Below are positions 12,599 to 24,109 of a stretch of 64,000 nt of DNA, piece by piece. The stretch's first letter is position 1; every line of letters begins with the position of its first letter. Below the pieces are notes generated by a model. That model was not told the DNA's origin. It searched no databases and saw nothing but the letters and a program-made list of their open reading frames with translations. The position numbers and the translations under genes were made by a program. The stretch comes from Synchiropus splendidus (lineage: Eukaryota > Chordata > Actinopteri > Syngnathiformes > Callionymidae): NCBI RefSeq assembly GCF_027744825.2, contig NC_071348.1:20431563-20495562 (forward strand), in the 5' to 3' direction.

Positions 12599-13392
12599 CA
12601 CGTTCTGAAGCTTCCCTGCAAAGTTATGGCACAATGCAGAAAACGCATTTCCAGCCTGTGATAAGGTGGGTTCTAGAACGCCAAACATAAAAATGTTGAT
12701 AACCTTTGAAAAACACTTCAGACAGCTTAGATTTGATGTGCAACTACTAGAAAGACCCTTTCTGCTATAGTGGGATATGAAAATATCATGTTCTGAAGCT
12801 TCCCTGCAAAGTTATGGCACAATGCAGAAAACGCGTTTTCAGCATGAGATAAGGTCGATTCCGGAACGCCAAACTTAAAAATGTTTTTATCTTTTGAAAA
12901 ACACTTCAGACAGCTTAGATTTGATGTGCAACTACTAGAAAGAACCTTTCTGCTATAGTGGGAGGTGAAAATTTCATTTTCTGAAGCTTCCCTCCAAAGT
13001 TATGGCACAAGGCAGAAAACGCGTTTTCAGCCTGAGATAAGGTCGATTCCATTACGCCAAACATAAAAATGTTGATAACTTTGGAAAAACACTTCATACA
13101 GCTTAGATTTGATGTACAACTACTAGAAAGACCCTTTCTGCAATAGTGGGAGGTCAAAATTTCATGTTCTGAAGCTTCCCTGGAAAGTTATGGGACAATA
13201 CAGAAAACGCGTTTTCAGTCTGAGATAAGGTAGATTCCGGAACGCCACACATAAAAATGTTGATAACTTTCGAAAAACACTTCAAACAGCTTAGATTTGA
13301 TGTGCAACTACTAGAAAGACCCTTTCTGCTATAGTGGGAGGTCAAAATTTCATGTTCTGAAGCTTCCTTGCAAAGTTATGGCACAATGCAGA
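12599..13392 (+). repeat. Left satellite flank co-duplicated with LTR copy 1
   Basis: This flank matches 31965-32758 at the constant offset of 19366 bp that also separates the two inserted elements. Shared private variants are CACGTTCTGAAGC at 12599, GCATTTCCAGCCTGTG at 12644, AAACTTAAAAATGTTTTTA near 12880, CCATTACGCC at 13049 and CCACACATAA near 13244. The middle part, about 12720-12880, does not match as well as the rest, which points to later gene conversion or exchange within the flank. Confidence 0.8.
13389..13392. repeat. Left target-site duplication (CAGA), copy 1
   Basis: The satellite word AATGCAGAAAAC is interrupted after CAGA, and CAGA is repeated after the right end of the element at 15495. 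Four base pairs is a usual duplication size for retroviral and Ty3/Gypsy-type integrases. Confidence 0.85.
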
Positions 13393-13948
13393 TGTAGTGA
13401 AAGTGACGGATTGTCGGGTCACGGACGCCTGCGTCTGTGACGTGGATATTATGAAAAATAATATCACCTCGAAAGTTTGGGGCACCACCTGAAATATAGT
13501 TTCCAGGAGACTATTAAGCTCTCTTGATTAACACTTAATTAATTAATTAACTGTGGTAACTTAATTAATTATTAGCGTAATCAATCTATTTATCTGAAGT
13601 CACTACTCGTGATGTAATGTCCTTTACTGATCAGAGGCTCTTAGATTGATTATAATACACTCCAAAGTAACGTGATCAAGACCAACGTAATTTTATATAT
13701 TTATTTAGGAATAAAAGAACAGAAAGAAACAGGAAAGATGCAGAAGTAGAATAATATGATCCCAACAATATCGCGATGGAAACGCAAACCAGTTATGAAG
13801 CAATGTCAATACTGCATCAGACGCGTATGTAACTGATGGGAAAGTTGAGACGTTCTAGTCTAACTGTCAACCTCAGGCAAGTAATGATATTACTAAACCC
13901 CAACACACCAATCTGTGCAGAGATGACAAGCGGCGGCTTACTTTGGCG

Positions 13949-13985
13949 ATGAATGGAGGGATGAATGGGATGGATGGATGGATGA
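13949..13985 (+). repeat. GGAT-rich simple repeat inside LTR copy 1
   Basis: A short tract of ATGAATGGGATGGATGGATG type. The second element copy has the same tract interrupted by one base change (GGATGGAGGGATGG), so it does not vary in length between copies. Confidence 0.8.
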
Positions 13986-14591
13986 GAGGGTGATGAGTAG
14001 ATGCAGAAGGTCGATTAGGAGGCGAAGGAGGAGGCAGGCGGCTTTGGAAGGAGGCGTCCTGGTTCTCAGCGTAGTGACTTGGAGGTGATGAGGACCCACA
14101 GCTTCAGGCATCGATGGCACTCTCGGATCGTCTTCCGGACCGTTGTGGATCTTTCGTCGCAGACGGGGTGATCGTAGCTGGCAGAGAGCGGCGTAGGACC
14201 GAAGGCGTATCTTTCTCTCATGCCAGGTGATTCACCGGTCTGAACAACCTTCTAGAGTGGTCGCCTTAATGACACACTCCAGGTAGCGGAAGGTTGTTGG
14301 AAGTTGGACTCGCGTGCTCGTCACTGCCGCCGGCTGTGATCACGTGGTGTGACTGGGCCGTTCCTGAAGGAGGCTCTGGCTTGGCAGACCGCTGTAGGAC
14401 GAGGGCGACGTGCAACTTTGGAGAAGTTCTCTATCACTCTCACACTTGGATGGGCAGCGAGTGGAACGCTGGTACGGCTTCAAGGGTGGAGGAGAAGCAA
14501 GAGTCTTTGCAGGAACTTGAGCAGGAACCGTCGGAGAAGTTGGTTGTAGTTGGTTGTAGGAGGCGAAGTATCCAGAGGAAGCGGCAGAAGT

Positions 14592-14726
14592 AGGGGAAAG
14601 AGGGCAACCGAGGGCAACAGAGGGGCAGAGGGGAACAGAGGAGAAAAGAGCAACGGGGTAAGAGAGGAGCACAGAGGGCTGAACAGAGGGCAACAGAGGA
14701 GTGAATAGAGGTGGGTGAACAGAGCT
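14592..14726 (+). repeat. Degenerate purine-rich short repeat inside LTR copy 1
   Basis: About 135 bp of imperfect units of the type GGGCAACAGAGG and GGAACAGAGG, almost free of T. It accounts for the low-complexity predicted peptides on both strands here (Lys/Arg/Glu-rich forward, Ser/Pro/Leu-rich reverse), which I do not call genes. Confidence 0.8.
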
Positions 14727-14930
14727 ATGAACCTCTGTAAACTGGGTCTTTTAAACTCTCATGAAGAGTCTCCTTGTCCAGTCTTGATTGGTTGAAGGAG
14801 TTCCATCACCTATTGCTGATTGGACGAGGATTTCCAAGCCTGGCCTTCCTCCTCCTCCTCCAACGCGGTCCTAAATTCCAGTCTTGAGATGGGAGATTTT
14901 GATCCCCCCAGTACCAGAGTTTTATTTGAC

Positions 14931-14936
14931 AATAAA
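14931..14936 (+). promoter_or_regulatory. Candidate AATAAA polyadenylation signal in LTR copy 1
   Basis: AATAAA lies at about three quarters of the element in the context TTTGACAATAAAACATTACC. If the element is an LTR in this orientation, this is a plausible position for the end of the R region. A second AATAAA occurs at 13710 just after a TTTATATATTTA stretch. The hexamer is common by chance in A/T-rich DNA, so this is weak. Confidence 0.3.
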
Positions 14937-15494
14937 ACATTACCTGAGTTGTAAAGTTGCTCACAATCTGTCAAAACCTTCCCATCTCAATTTAAGCATT
15001 CAAACGACACCAAACATGACCATTCTAGCACATTGTCTTCTTATAATGATCAACATAACAATCAACCATTCATGTCAAGTTTAACATCACATGTTCAGGG
15101 CATCTGGTTTGCTGGAACATCCTGTGGAAACCATGGGTTAAGTGGGAAACAAAAGTCCTTTTTCAGAAATACACATTAAGACACATTCACATATAAGTCT
15201 GTCTTTGTTCATCTGGAACCTGGAAAAGGGGGAGCTGTGTGTGTCCCCCACCGAACAGGGTTCACGAGTTGTTCAGGGTTTTTTCCTCTTACGGCACAGC
15301 ATCCTGGACTGTTGCTCTAGTCTCTCCCCCCTTTGACCATTCCAATGATTTATGGTCCTTATCGGAGGGTTCAGAAACCTCTGAGCTGCCAAAGGCATGG
15401 TGGGAACCCAAGGAGATGTCTCCGAGTTGAAGTTACACATTCCGGAAAAGTTCACCAGGTCCATGCTTGAATCTCTGGAGAAGGAATCACTACA

Positions 15495-15498
15495 CAGA
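15495..15498. repeat. Right target-site duplication (CAGA), copy 1
   Basis: CAGA directly follows the terminal TCACTACA and restores the satellite phase (CAGAAAATGCGTTTTCAGCC), matching the left copy at 13389-13392. Confidence 0.85.
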
Positions 15499-18400
15499 AA
15501 ATGCGTTTTCAGCCTGAGATAAGGTCGATTCCGGAACGCCAAACTTAAAAATGTTTTTAACTTTTGAAAAACACTTCAGACAGCTTAGATTTGATGTGCA
15601 ACTACTAGAAAGACCCTTTCTGCTATAGTGGGAGGTGAAAATTTCATTTTCTGAAGCTTCCCTGTAAAGTTATGGCACAATGCAGAAAACGCGTTTTCAG
15701 CCTGAGATAAGATCGATTCAATTACGCCAAACATAAAAATGTTGATAACTTTGGAAAAACACTTCAGACAGCTTAGATTTGATGTGCAACTACAAGACAG
15801 ACCCTTTCTGCAATAGTGGGAGGTTAAAATATTATATTCTGAAGCTTCCCTGCAAAGTTATGGCACAATGCAGAAAACGCGTTTTCAGCCTGAGATAAGG
15901 TGGGTTCCAGAACGCCAAACATAAAAATGTTGATAACTTTGGAAAAACACTTCAGACAGCTTAGATTTGATGTGCAACTACTAGAAAGACCCTTTCTGCA
16001 AAAGTGGGAGGTGAAAATTTCATGTTCTGAAGCTTTATGCAAAGTTATGGCACAATGCGGAAAACGCGTTTTCAGCCTGAGATAAGGTCAATTCCGGAAC
16101 GCCAAACGTTAAAATGTTGATAACTTTGGAAAAACACTTCAGACAGCTTAGATTTGATGTACAACTTCGAGAAAGACCTTTTCTGCTATAGCGCAAGTTT
16201 AAAATTTCATGTTCTGAAGCTTCCCTGCAAAGTTATGGCACAATTCCGAAAACGCGTTTTCAGCCTGAGATAAGGTCGATTCCAGAACACCAAACATAAA
16301 AATGTTGATAACTTTGGAAAAACACTTCAGACAGCTTAGATTTGATGTGCAACTACAAGAAAGACCATTTCTGCTATAGTGGGAGGTGAAAATTTCATGT
16401 TCTGAAGCTTCACTGCAAAGTTATGGAACAATGCGTTAAACGCGTTTTCAGCCTGAGATAAGGTCGATTCAGGATCGCCAAACATAAAAAATATGATAAC
16501 TTTTGAAATACACTTCAGACAGCTTAGATTTGATGTGCAAGTACAAGAAACACCCTTTCTGCGATAGTGGGAGGTGAAAATTTCATGTTCTGAAGCTTCC
16601 CTGCAAAGTTATGGCACGATGCAGAAAACACGTTTTCAGCCTGAGATATGGTTGATTCCGGAACGCCAAACATAAGAATGTTGATAACTTTGGAAAAACA
16701 CTTCAAACAGCTTCGATCTGATGTGCAACTACTAGAAAGACCCTTTTTGCTATAGTGGGAGGTGAAAATTTCATGTTCTGAAGCTTCCCTGCAAAGTTAT
16801 GGCACAATGCAGATAACGCGTTTTCAGCCTGAGATAAGGTGGGTTCCAGAACGCCAAACATAAAAATGTTGAGAACTTTGGAAAAACACTTCAGACAGCT
16901 TCGATTTGATGTGCAAGTACTAGAAAGACCCTTTCTGCTATAGTGGCATGTGAAAATTTCATGTTCTGAAGCGTGCCTGCAAAGTTATGGCACAATGCGT
17001 AAAAAGCGTTTTCAGCCTGAGATAAGGTCGACTCCGGAACGCCAAACATAAAGATGTTGATAAGTTTGGAAAAACACTTCAGACAGCTTAGCTTTAATGT
17101 GCAACTACGAGAAAGACCCTTTCTGCTATTGTCGGATGTGAAAATTTCATGTTCTGAAGCTTCCCTGCAAAGTTATGGCACAATGCGTAAAAAGCGTTTT
17201 CAGCCTGAGATAAGGTCTACTCCGGAACGCCAAACATAAAGATGTTGATAAGTTTGGAAAAACACTTCAGACAGCTTAGCTTTAATGTGCAACTACTCGA
17301 AAGACCGTTTCTGCTATTGTGGGAGGTGAAAATTCAATGTTCTGAAGCTTCCCTGCAAAGTTATGGCACCATGCGTAAAACGCGTTTACAGCCTGAGATA
17401 AGGTCGATTCCGGAACGCCAAACATAAAAGTGTTGATAACTTTGAAAAGACACTTGAGACAGCTTAGATTCGATGTGCAACTACTAGAAAGACCCTTTCT
17501 ACTATAGCGGAACGTGAAAATTTCATGTTCTGAGGCTTCCTTGCAAAGTTATGGCACAATGCAGAAAACGCGTTTTCAGCCTGAGATAAGGTGGGTTCCA
17601 GAACGCCAAACATAAAAATGTTGATAACTTTGGAAAAACAATTCAAACAGCTTCGATTTGATGTGCAACTACTAGAAAGACCCTTTCTGCTATCGTGGGA
17701 GGTGAAAATTTCATGTTCTGAAGCTTTCCTGCAAAGTTATGGCACAATGCGTAAAACGCGTTTTCAGCCTGAGATAAGGTCGATTCAGGAACACCAAACA
17801 TAAAAATGTTGAAAACTTTGGAAAAACACTTCAGACAGCTTAGATTTGGTGTGCAAGTACTAGAAAGACCCTTTCTGCTATCGTGGGAGGTGAAAATTTC
17901 ATGTTCTGAAAATTCCCTGCAAAGTTATGGCACAATGAAGAAAACGCGTATTCAGCCGGAGATAAGATCGATTCCGGAACGCCAAACATAAAAATGTTGA
18001 TAACTTTGGAAAAACACTTCAGACAGCTTAGATTTGACGTGCAACTACTAGAAAGACCATTTCTGCTATAGTGGGAGGTGAAAATTTCATGTTCTGAAGC
18101 TTCCCTGCAAATTTAAGGCACAATGCAGAATACGCGTTTTCAGCCTGAGATATGGTCGATTCCGGAACGCCAAACATAAAAATTTTGAAAACTTTGGAAA
18201 AACACTTCAGACAGATTAGATTTGATGTGCAACTACTAGAAAGACCCTTTCTGCTATAGTGGGAGGAGAAAATTTCATGTTCTGAAGCTTCCCTGCAAAG
18301 TTATGGCACAATGCAGAAAACACGCTTACAGAGTGAGATAAGGTGGGTTCCGGAACGCCAAACATAAAAATGTTGATAACTTTCGAAAAACACTTCAGAC

Positions 18401-19860
18401 AGCTTAGATTTGTTGTGCAACTACTAGAAAGACCCTTTCTGATATAGTGAGAGGTGAAAATTTCATATTCTGCAGCTTTCCTGCAAAGTGATGGCACAAT
18501 GCAGAAAACGCGTTTTCAGCCTGAGATAAGGTTGATTCCGGAACGCCAAACATAAAAATGTTGAAAACTTTAGAAAAACACTTCAGACAGCTTAGATTTG
18601 ACGTGCAACTGCTAGACAGACGATTTCTGCTGTAGTGGCAAGTGAAAAATTCATGTTCTGAAGCTTCCCTGCAAATTTATGGCACAATGCAGAAAACGCG
18701 TTTTCAGCCTGAGATAAGGTCGATTCCGGAACACCAAACATAAAAATGTTGATAGCTTTGGAAAAACACTTCAGACAGCTTAGACTTGACGTGCAACTAC
18801 GAGAAAGACCCTTTCTGCTGTAGTGGGAGGTGAAAATGTCATGTTCTGAAGCTTCCCTGCAAAGTTATGGCACAATGCAGAAAACACGTTTTCAGCCTGA
18901 GATAAGGTGGGTTCTAGAACGCCAAACATAAAAATGTTGATAACCTTGGACAAACACTTCAGGCAGCTTAGATTTGATATGCAACTACTAGAGAGACCCT
19001 TTCTGCTATAGTTGGTAGTGAAAATTCCATGTTCTGAAGCTTCCCTGCAAAGTTATGGCACAATGCGTAAAACGCGTTTTCAGCATGAGATAAGGTCGAT
19101 TCCGCAACGCCAAACATAAAAATGCTGATAACTTTGGAAAAACACTTCAGACAGCTTAGATTTGATGTGCAACTACGAGAAAGACCCTTTCTGATATAAT
19201 GGGAGGTGAAAATTTCATGTTTTGAAGCTTCCCTGCAAAGTTATGGCACAATGCGTAAAAAGCGTTTTCAGCCTGAGATAAGTTCGATTCCGGAACGCCA
19301 AAACATAAAAAAGTTGATAACTTTGGAAAAACACTTCAGACACCTTAGTTTGACGTGCAACTACTAGAAAGACAAGTTCTGCTATAGTGGGAGGTGAAAA
19401 TTTCATGTTCTGAAGCCTCCCGAGAAAGTTATGGGACAATGCAGAAAACGCGTTTTCAGCCTGAGATAAGGTGGGTTCCGAAACGCCAAACGTAAAAATG
19501 TTGATCACTTTGGAACAACACTTCAGACAGCTTAGATTTGATGTGCAAGTACTAGAAAGACCCTTTCTGTTATAGTGGGAGGTGAAAATTTCATGTTCTG
19601 AAGCTTCCCTGCAAAGTTATGGCACAATGCGTAAAACATGTTTTCAGCCTGAGATAAGGTCGATTCCGGAACGCCAAACGTAAAAATGTTGATAACTTTG
19701 GAACAACACTTCAGACAGCTTAGATTTGATGTGCAACTACTAGAAAGACCCTATCCGCTATAGTGGTAGGTTAACATTTCATGTTCTGAAGCTTCCCTGA
19801 AAAGTTATGGCACAATGCAGAAAACGCGTTTTCAGCCTGAGATTAGGAGGGTTCCAGGAC

Positions 19861-20100
19861 GCCAAACATAAAAATGTTGATAACTTTGGAAAAACACTTC
19901 AGACAGCTTAGATTTGATGTGCAGCTACAAGAAAGACCCTTTATGCTATTGTGGGAGGTTAAAATTTCATATTCTGAAGCTTCCCTGCAAAGTTATGGCA
20001 CAATCCAGAAAACGCGTTTTCAGCCTGAGATAAGGTGGGTTCCAGAACGCCAAACTTAAAAATGTTGATAACTTTGGAAAAACATTTCAGACAGCTTAGA
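19861..20100 (+). repeat. Short duplicated block, 752-bp (4-mer) spacing, copy 1
   Basis: The monomer with CTACAAGAAAGACCCTTTATG, TTCATATTCTGAAGC and CACAATCCAGAAAACGCG, followed by CGCCAAACTTAAAAATG, recurs 752 bp later at 20613-20852. The neighbouring unit with CCCTGTCTGTTATAG and GGGTTCCGGTGCG (20126-20235) instead recurs 1315 bp later at about 21441, so this region mixes 4-mer and 7-mer spacings. Confidence 0.7.
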
Positions 20101-20612
20101 TTTGATGTGCAACTACTAGAAAGACCCTGTCTGTTATAGTGGGAGGTTAAAATTTCATGTTCTGAAGCTTCACTGCAAAGTTATGGCACAATGCAGAAAA
20201 CGCGTTTTCAGCCTGAGATAATGTGGGTTCCGGTGCGGCAAACATAAAAGTGTTGATAACTTTGGAAAAACACTTCAGACAGCTTAGATTTGACATGCAA
20301 CTACTAGAAAGACCCTTTCTGCTATAGTGGGATGTGAAAAATTCATGTTCTGAAGCTCCCCAGCAAAGTTATGGCACAATGCAGAAAACGCGTTTTCAGC
20401 CTGAGATAAGGTCTATTTCGGAACGCCAAACATAAAAGTGTTGATAACTTTGGTAAAACACTTCAGACAGCTTAGATCTGATGTGCAACTACTAGAAAGT
20501 CCCTTTCTACTATAGTGCGATGTGAAAATTTCATGTTCTGAAGCTTCCCTGCAAAGTTATGGCACAATGCAGAAAAAGCGTTTTGAGCCTGAGATAAGGT
20601 GGGTTCTAGAAC

Positions 20613-20852
20613 GCCAAACATAAAAATGTTGATAACTTTGGAAAAACACTTCAGACAGCTTAGATTTGATGTGCAACTACAAGAAAGACCCTTTATGCTA
20701 TTGTGGGAGGTTAAAATTTCATATTCTGAAGCTTCCCTGCAAAGTTATGGCACAATCCAGAAAACGCGTTTTCAGCCTGAGATAAGGTGGGATCCAGGAC
20801 GCCAAACTTAAAAATGTTGATAACTTTGGAAAAACATTTCAGACAGCTTAGA
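20613..20852 (+). repeat. Short duplicated block, 752-bp spacing, copy 2
   Basis: Second copy of the block at 19861-20100, identical in its private variants apart from isolated changes (GGGATCCAGGACGCC here against GGGTTCCAGAACGCC). Confidence 0.7.
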
Positions 20853-22604
20853 TTTGATGTACAACGACTACAAAGACCCTTTCTGCAACAGTGGGAGGTT
20901 AAAATTTCTTATTCTGAAGTTTCCTGCAAAGTTATGGCACAATGCAGAAAACGCGTTTTCAGCTTGAGATAAGGTGGGTTCCCAAACGCCAAACATAAAA
21001 ATGTTGAAAACTTTGGAAAAACACTTCAGTGAGCTTAGATTTGATGAGCAACTACTAGAAAGACCCTTTCTGCTATAGTGGGAGGTGAAAATGTCATGTT
21101 CTGAAGCTTTATGCAAAGTTATGGCACAATGCAGAAAACGCGTTTTCAGCCTGAGATAAGGTGGGTTCCGGACCGCCAAACATAAAAATGTTGATAACTT
21201 TGGAAAAAACATTACAGACAGCTTAGATTTGATGTGCAACTACTAGAAAGACCCTTTCTGCTATAGTGGGAAGTGAAAATATCATGTTCTGAAGCTTCCC
21301 TGCAAAGTTATGGGACAATCCAGAAAACGCGTTTTCAGCCTGAGATAAGGTAGGATCCAGAACGCCAAACTTAAAAATGTTGATAACTTTGGAAAAACAT
21401 TTCAGACAGCTTAAATTTGATGTGCAACTACTAGAAAGACCCTGTCTGTTATAGTGGGAGGTTAAAATTTCATGTTCTGAAGCTTCACTGCAAAGTTATG
21501 GCACAATGCAGAAAACGCGTTTTCAGCCTGAGATAATGTGGGTTCCGGTGCGTCAAACATAAAAGTGTTGATAACTTTCGAAAAACACTTCAGACAGCTT
21601 AGATTTGATTTGCAACTATTAGAAAGACCATGTTTGTCCTAGTGGGAGCTGAAAATTTCATGTTCTGATGCTTCCCTGCAAAGTTAAGGAACAATGCAGA
21701 AAACGCGTTTTCAGCCTGAGATAAGGTGGGTTCCGGAACGCCAAACATAAAAATGTTGATAACTTTGGAAAAACACTTCAGACAGCTTAGATATGATGTG
21801 CAACTACTAGAAAGAGCCTTTCTGCTACAGTGGGAGGTTAAAATTTCATGTTCTGAAGCTTCCCTGCAAAGTTGTGGCACAATGCAGAAAACCCGTTTTC
21901 AGCCTGAGACAAGATGGGTTCCGGAACGCCAAACACAAAAATGTTGATATCTTTGGAAAAACACTTCAGACAGCTTAGATTTGATGTGCAACTACTGGAA
22001 AGACCCTTTCTGCGATAGTGGGAGGTGAACATTTCATGTTCTGAAGCTTCCCTGAGAAGTTATGGCACAATGCAGAAAACACGTTTTCAGCCTGATATAA
22101 GGTGGGTTCTGGAACGCCAAACGTAAAAATGTTGATAACTTTGGAACAACACTTCAGACAGCTTAGATTTGATGTGCAACTACTACAAAGACTGTTTCTG
22201 CTTTAGAGGAAGGTCAAAATTTCATGTTCTGAAGCTTCCCTGCAAAGTTATGGCACAATGCAAAAAACGCGTTTTCAGCCTGAGATAAGGTGGGTTCCAG
22301 AACGCCAAACATAAAAATGTTGATAACTTTCGAAAAACACTTCAGACAGCTTAGATTTGATGTGCAACTACTAGAAAAACCCTTTCTGCCATAGTGGGAG
22401 GTGAAAATTTCATGTTCTGGAACTTCCCTGCAAAGTTATGGCACAATGCAGAAAACGCGTTTTCAGCCTGAGATAAGGTGGGTTCCGGAACGCCAAACTT
22501 AAAAATGTTGATAACTTTGGAAAAACACTTCAGACAGCTTAGATTTAATGTGCAACGACTAGAAAGACCCTTTCTGCTACAGTGGGAGGTTAAAATTTCA
22601 TTTT

Positions 22605-24109
22605 CTGAAGCTTCCCTGCAAAGTTATGGCACAATGCAGAAAACGCGTTTTCAGCCCGAGATAATGTGGGTTCCGGAGCGGCAAACGTAAAAATGTTGAT
22701 AACTTTGGAAAAACACTTCAGACAGCTTAGATTTGATGTGCAACTATTTAAAAGACCCTGTTTGTCATAGTGGGAGCTGAAAATTTTATGTTCTGATGCT
22801 TCCCTGCAAAGTTAAGGTACAATGTAGAAATCGCGTTTTCAGCCTGAGATAAGGTGGGTTCCGGAACGCCAAACATAAAACTGTTGATAACTTTAGAAAA
22901 ACAATTCAGACAGCTTAGATTAGATGTGCAACTGCTAGAAAGAGCCTTTCTGCAACAGTGGGTGGTTAAAATTTCATTTTCTGAAGCTTCCCTGCAAAGT
23001 TATGGCACAATGCAGAAAATGCGTTTTCAGCTTGAGATAAGGTGGGTTCCGGATCGCCAAACGTAAAAATGTTGATAACATTGGAAAAACACTTCAGACA
23101 GCTGAGATTTGATGTGCAACTACTAGAAAGAACCTTTCTGCTATAGTGGGAGGTGAACATTTCATGTTCTGAAGCTTCCCATGGAAAGTTATGGGACAAT
23201 GCAGAAAACGATTTTTCATCCTGAGATGAGGTCGATTACGGAACGCGAAACATAAAAATTTTGATAACTTTGGAAAAACACTTCAGACAGCTTAGATTTG
23301 ATGTGCAACTACTAGAAAGACCCTTTCTGCTATAGTGGGAGGTTAACATTTCATGTTCTGAAGCTTCCCTGCAAAGTTATGGCACTATGCAGAAAACGCG
23401 TTTTCAGCTTGAGATAAGGTGGGTTCCGGAACGCCAAACATAAAAATGTTGATAACTTTGGAAAAACACTTCAGACAGCTTAGATTTGATGTGCAACTAC
23501 TAGAAATACCCTTTCTGCTGTAGTGGGAGGTGAACATTTCATGTCCTGAAGCTTCCCTGAGAAGTTATGGCACAATGCAGAAAACGCGTTTTCAGCCTGA
23601 GATAAGGTCGATTCCGGAACGCCAAACATAAAAATGTTGATAACTTTCGAATAACACTTCAGACAGCTTAGATTTGACGTGCAACTACTAGAAAGACCCT
23701 TTCTGCTATAGTGGGAGGTCGAAATTTCATGTTCTGAAGCTTCCCTGCAAAGTTATGGGACAATGCAGAAAACAATTTTTCATCCTGAGATAAAGTCGAT
23801 TCCGGAACGGCAAACGTGAAAATGTTGATAACTTTCGAAAAACACTTCAGACAGCTTAGATTTGATGTGCAACTACTAGAAAGACACTTTCTGTTGTAGT
23901 GGGAGGTGAAAATTTCATGTTCTGAAGCTTCTCTGCAAAGTTATGGCACAATGCAGAAAACGCGTTTTCAGCCTGAGATAAGGTCGATTCCGGAACGCCA
24001 AACATAAAAAAGTTGATAACTTCACTAAAACTCTTCAGACAGCTTAGATTTGATGTGCAACTACGAGAAAGACCCTTTCTGATATAGTGGGAGGTGAAAA
24101 TTTCATGTT
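22605..24109 (+). repeat. Higher-order unit, 8-mer of 1505 bp, copy 1
   Basis: Repeats tandemly at an offset of 1505 bp (8 x 188 plus 1). Shared variants are CAGCCCGAGATAATGTGGG near 22653, AACTATTTAAAAGACCC near 22742, GTAGAAATCGCG near 22825, CAACAGTGGGTGGTTAAAA near 22953, CTTCCCATGGAAAG near 23175, and TTCACTAAAACTC near 24024. I noticed only single-base differences between copies, such as GGTTCCGGATCG against GGTTCTGGATCG. Confidence 0.9.

Larger units (their letters stand above)
1..13392 (+). repeat. 188-bp satellite array, left segment (~71 monomers)
   Basis: Direct reading shows the same block recurring every 188 bp or so, for example the word TTGATAACTTTGG near 113, 301, 489 and onward. 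All monomers have the same orientation. Landmarks in order within a monomer are TTGATAACTTTGGAAAAACA, CAGACAGCTTAGATTTGATG, CTAGAAAGACCCTTTCTGC, GTGGGAGGTGAAAATTTCAT, CTGAAGCTTCCCTGCAAAG, GGCACAATGCAGAAAACGCG, TTTTCAGCCTGAGATAAGG and TTCCGGAACGCCAAACATAA. The segment starts mid-monomer, so the array extends to the left of the window. It holds the 7-mer and 14-mer higher-order duplications listed separately. No gene is present. A monomer of this length, near one nucleosome plus linker, is typical of centromeric satellites, but location on the chromosome is inference. Confidence 0.97.
13393..15494 (+). mobile_element. Solo-LTR-like element, copy 1 (2102 bp)
   Basis: Non-satellite DNA with sharp ends: it begins TGTAGTGA and ends TCACTACA, an 8-bp terminal inverted repeat with the TG...CA ends of long terminal repeats, and is flanked by a 4-bp CAGA duplication. 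It has no internal direct terminal repeats, primer-binding site or long reading frame, so it fits a solo LTR left after LTR-LTR recombination. Its composition is varied: an A/T-rich left part (13536-13720, with ATTAATTAATTAATTA-like runs), a GGAT-rich stretch, a CpG-rich middle (about 14100-14480), a degenerate purine repeat (14592-14726), and AATAAA at 14931. Transcription polarity is not established; + is assigned from the AATAAA only. 2.1 kb is long for an LTR. A non-autonomous cut-and-paste element with TGT...ACA ends and 4-bp duplications (Ginger-like) is the main alternative. The family is not identified. Confidence 0.75.

Noticed and set aside
1..13392. CRISPR-like array
   Set aside because: The repeats are contiguous 188-bp units with no unique spacers, and no cas-like gene is present.
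13393..15494. CACTA (EnSpm) DNA transposon, because of the CACTA word at the end
   Set aside because: CACTA elements begin with CACTA and end with TAGTG; here the order is the opposite (TGTAGTG...CACTACA), and the target duplication is 4 bp, not 2-3 bp.
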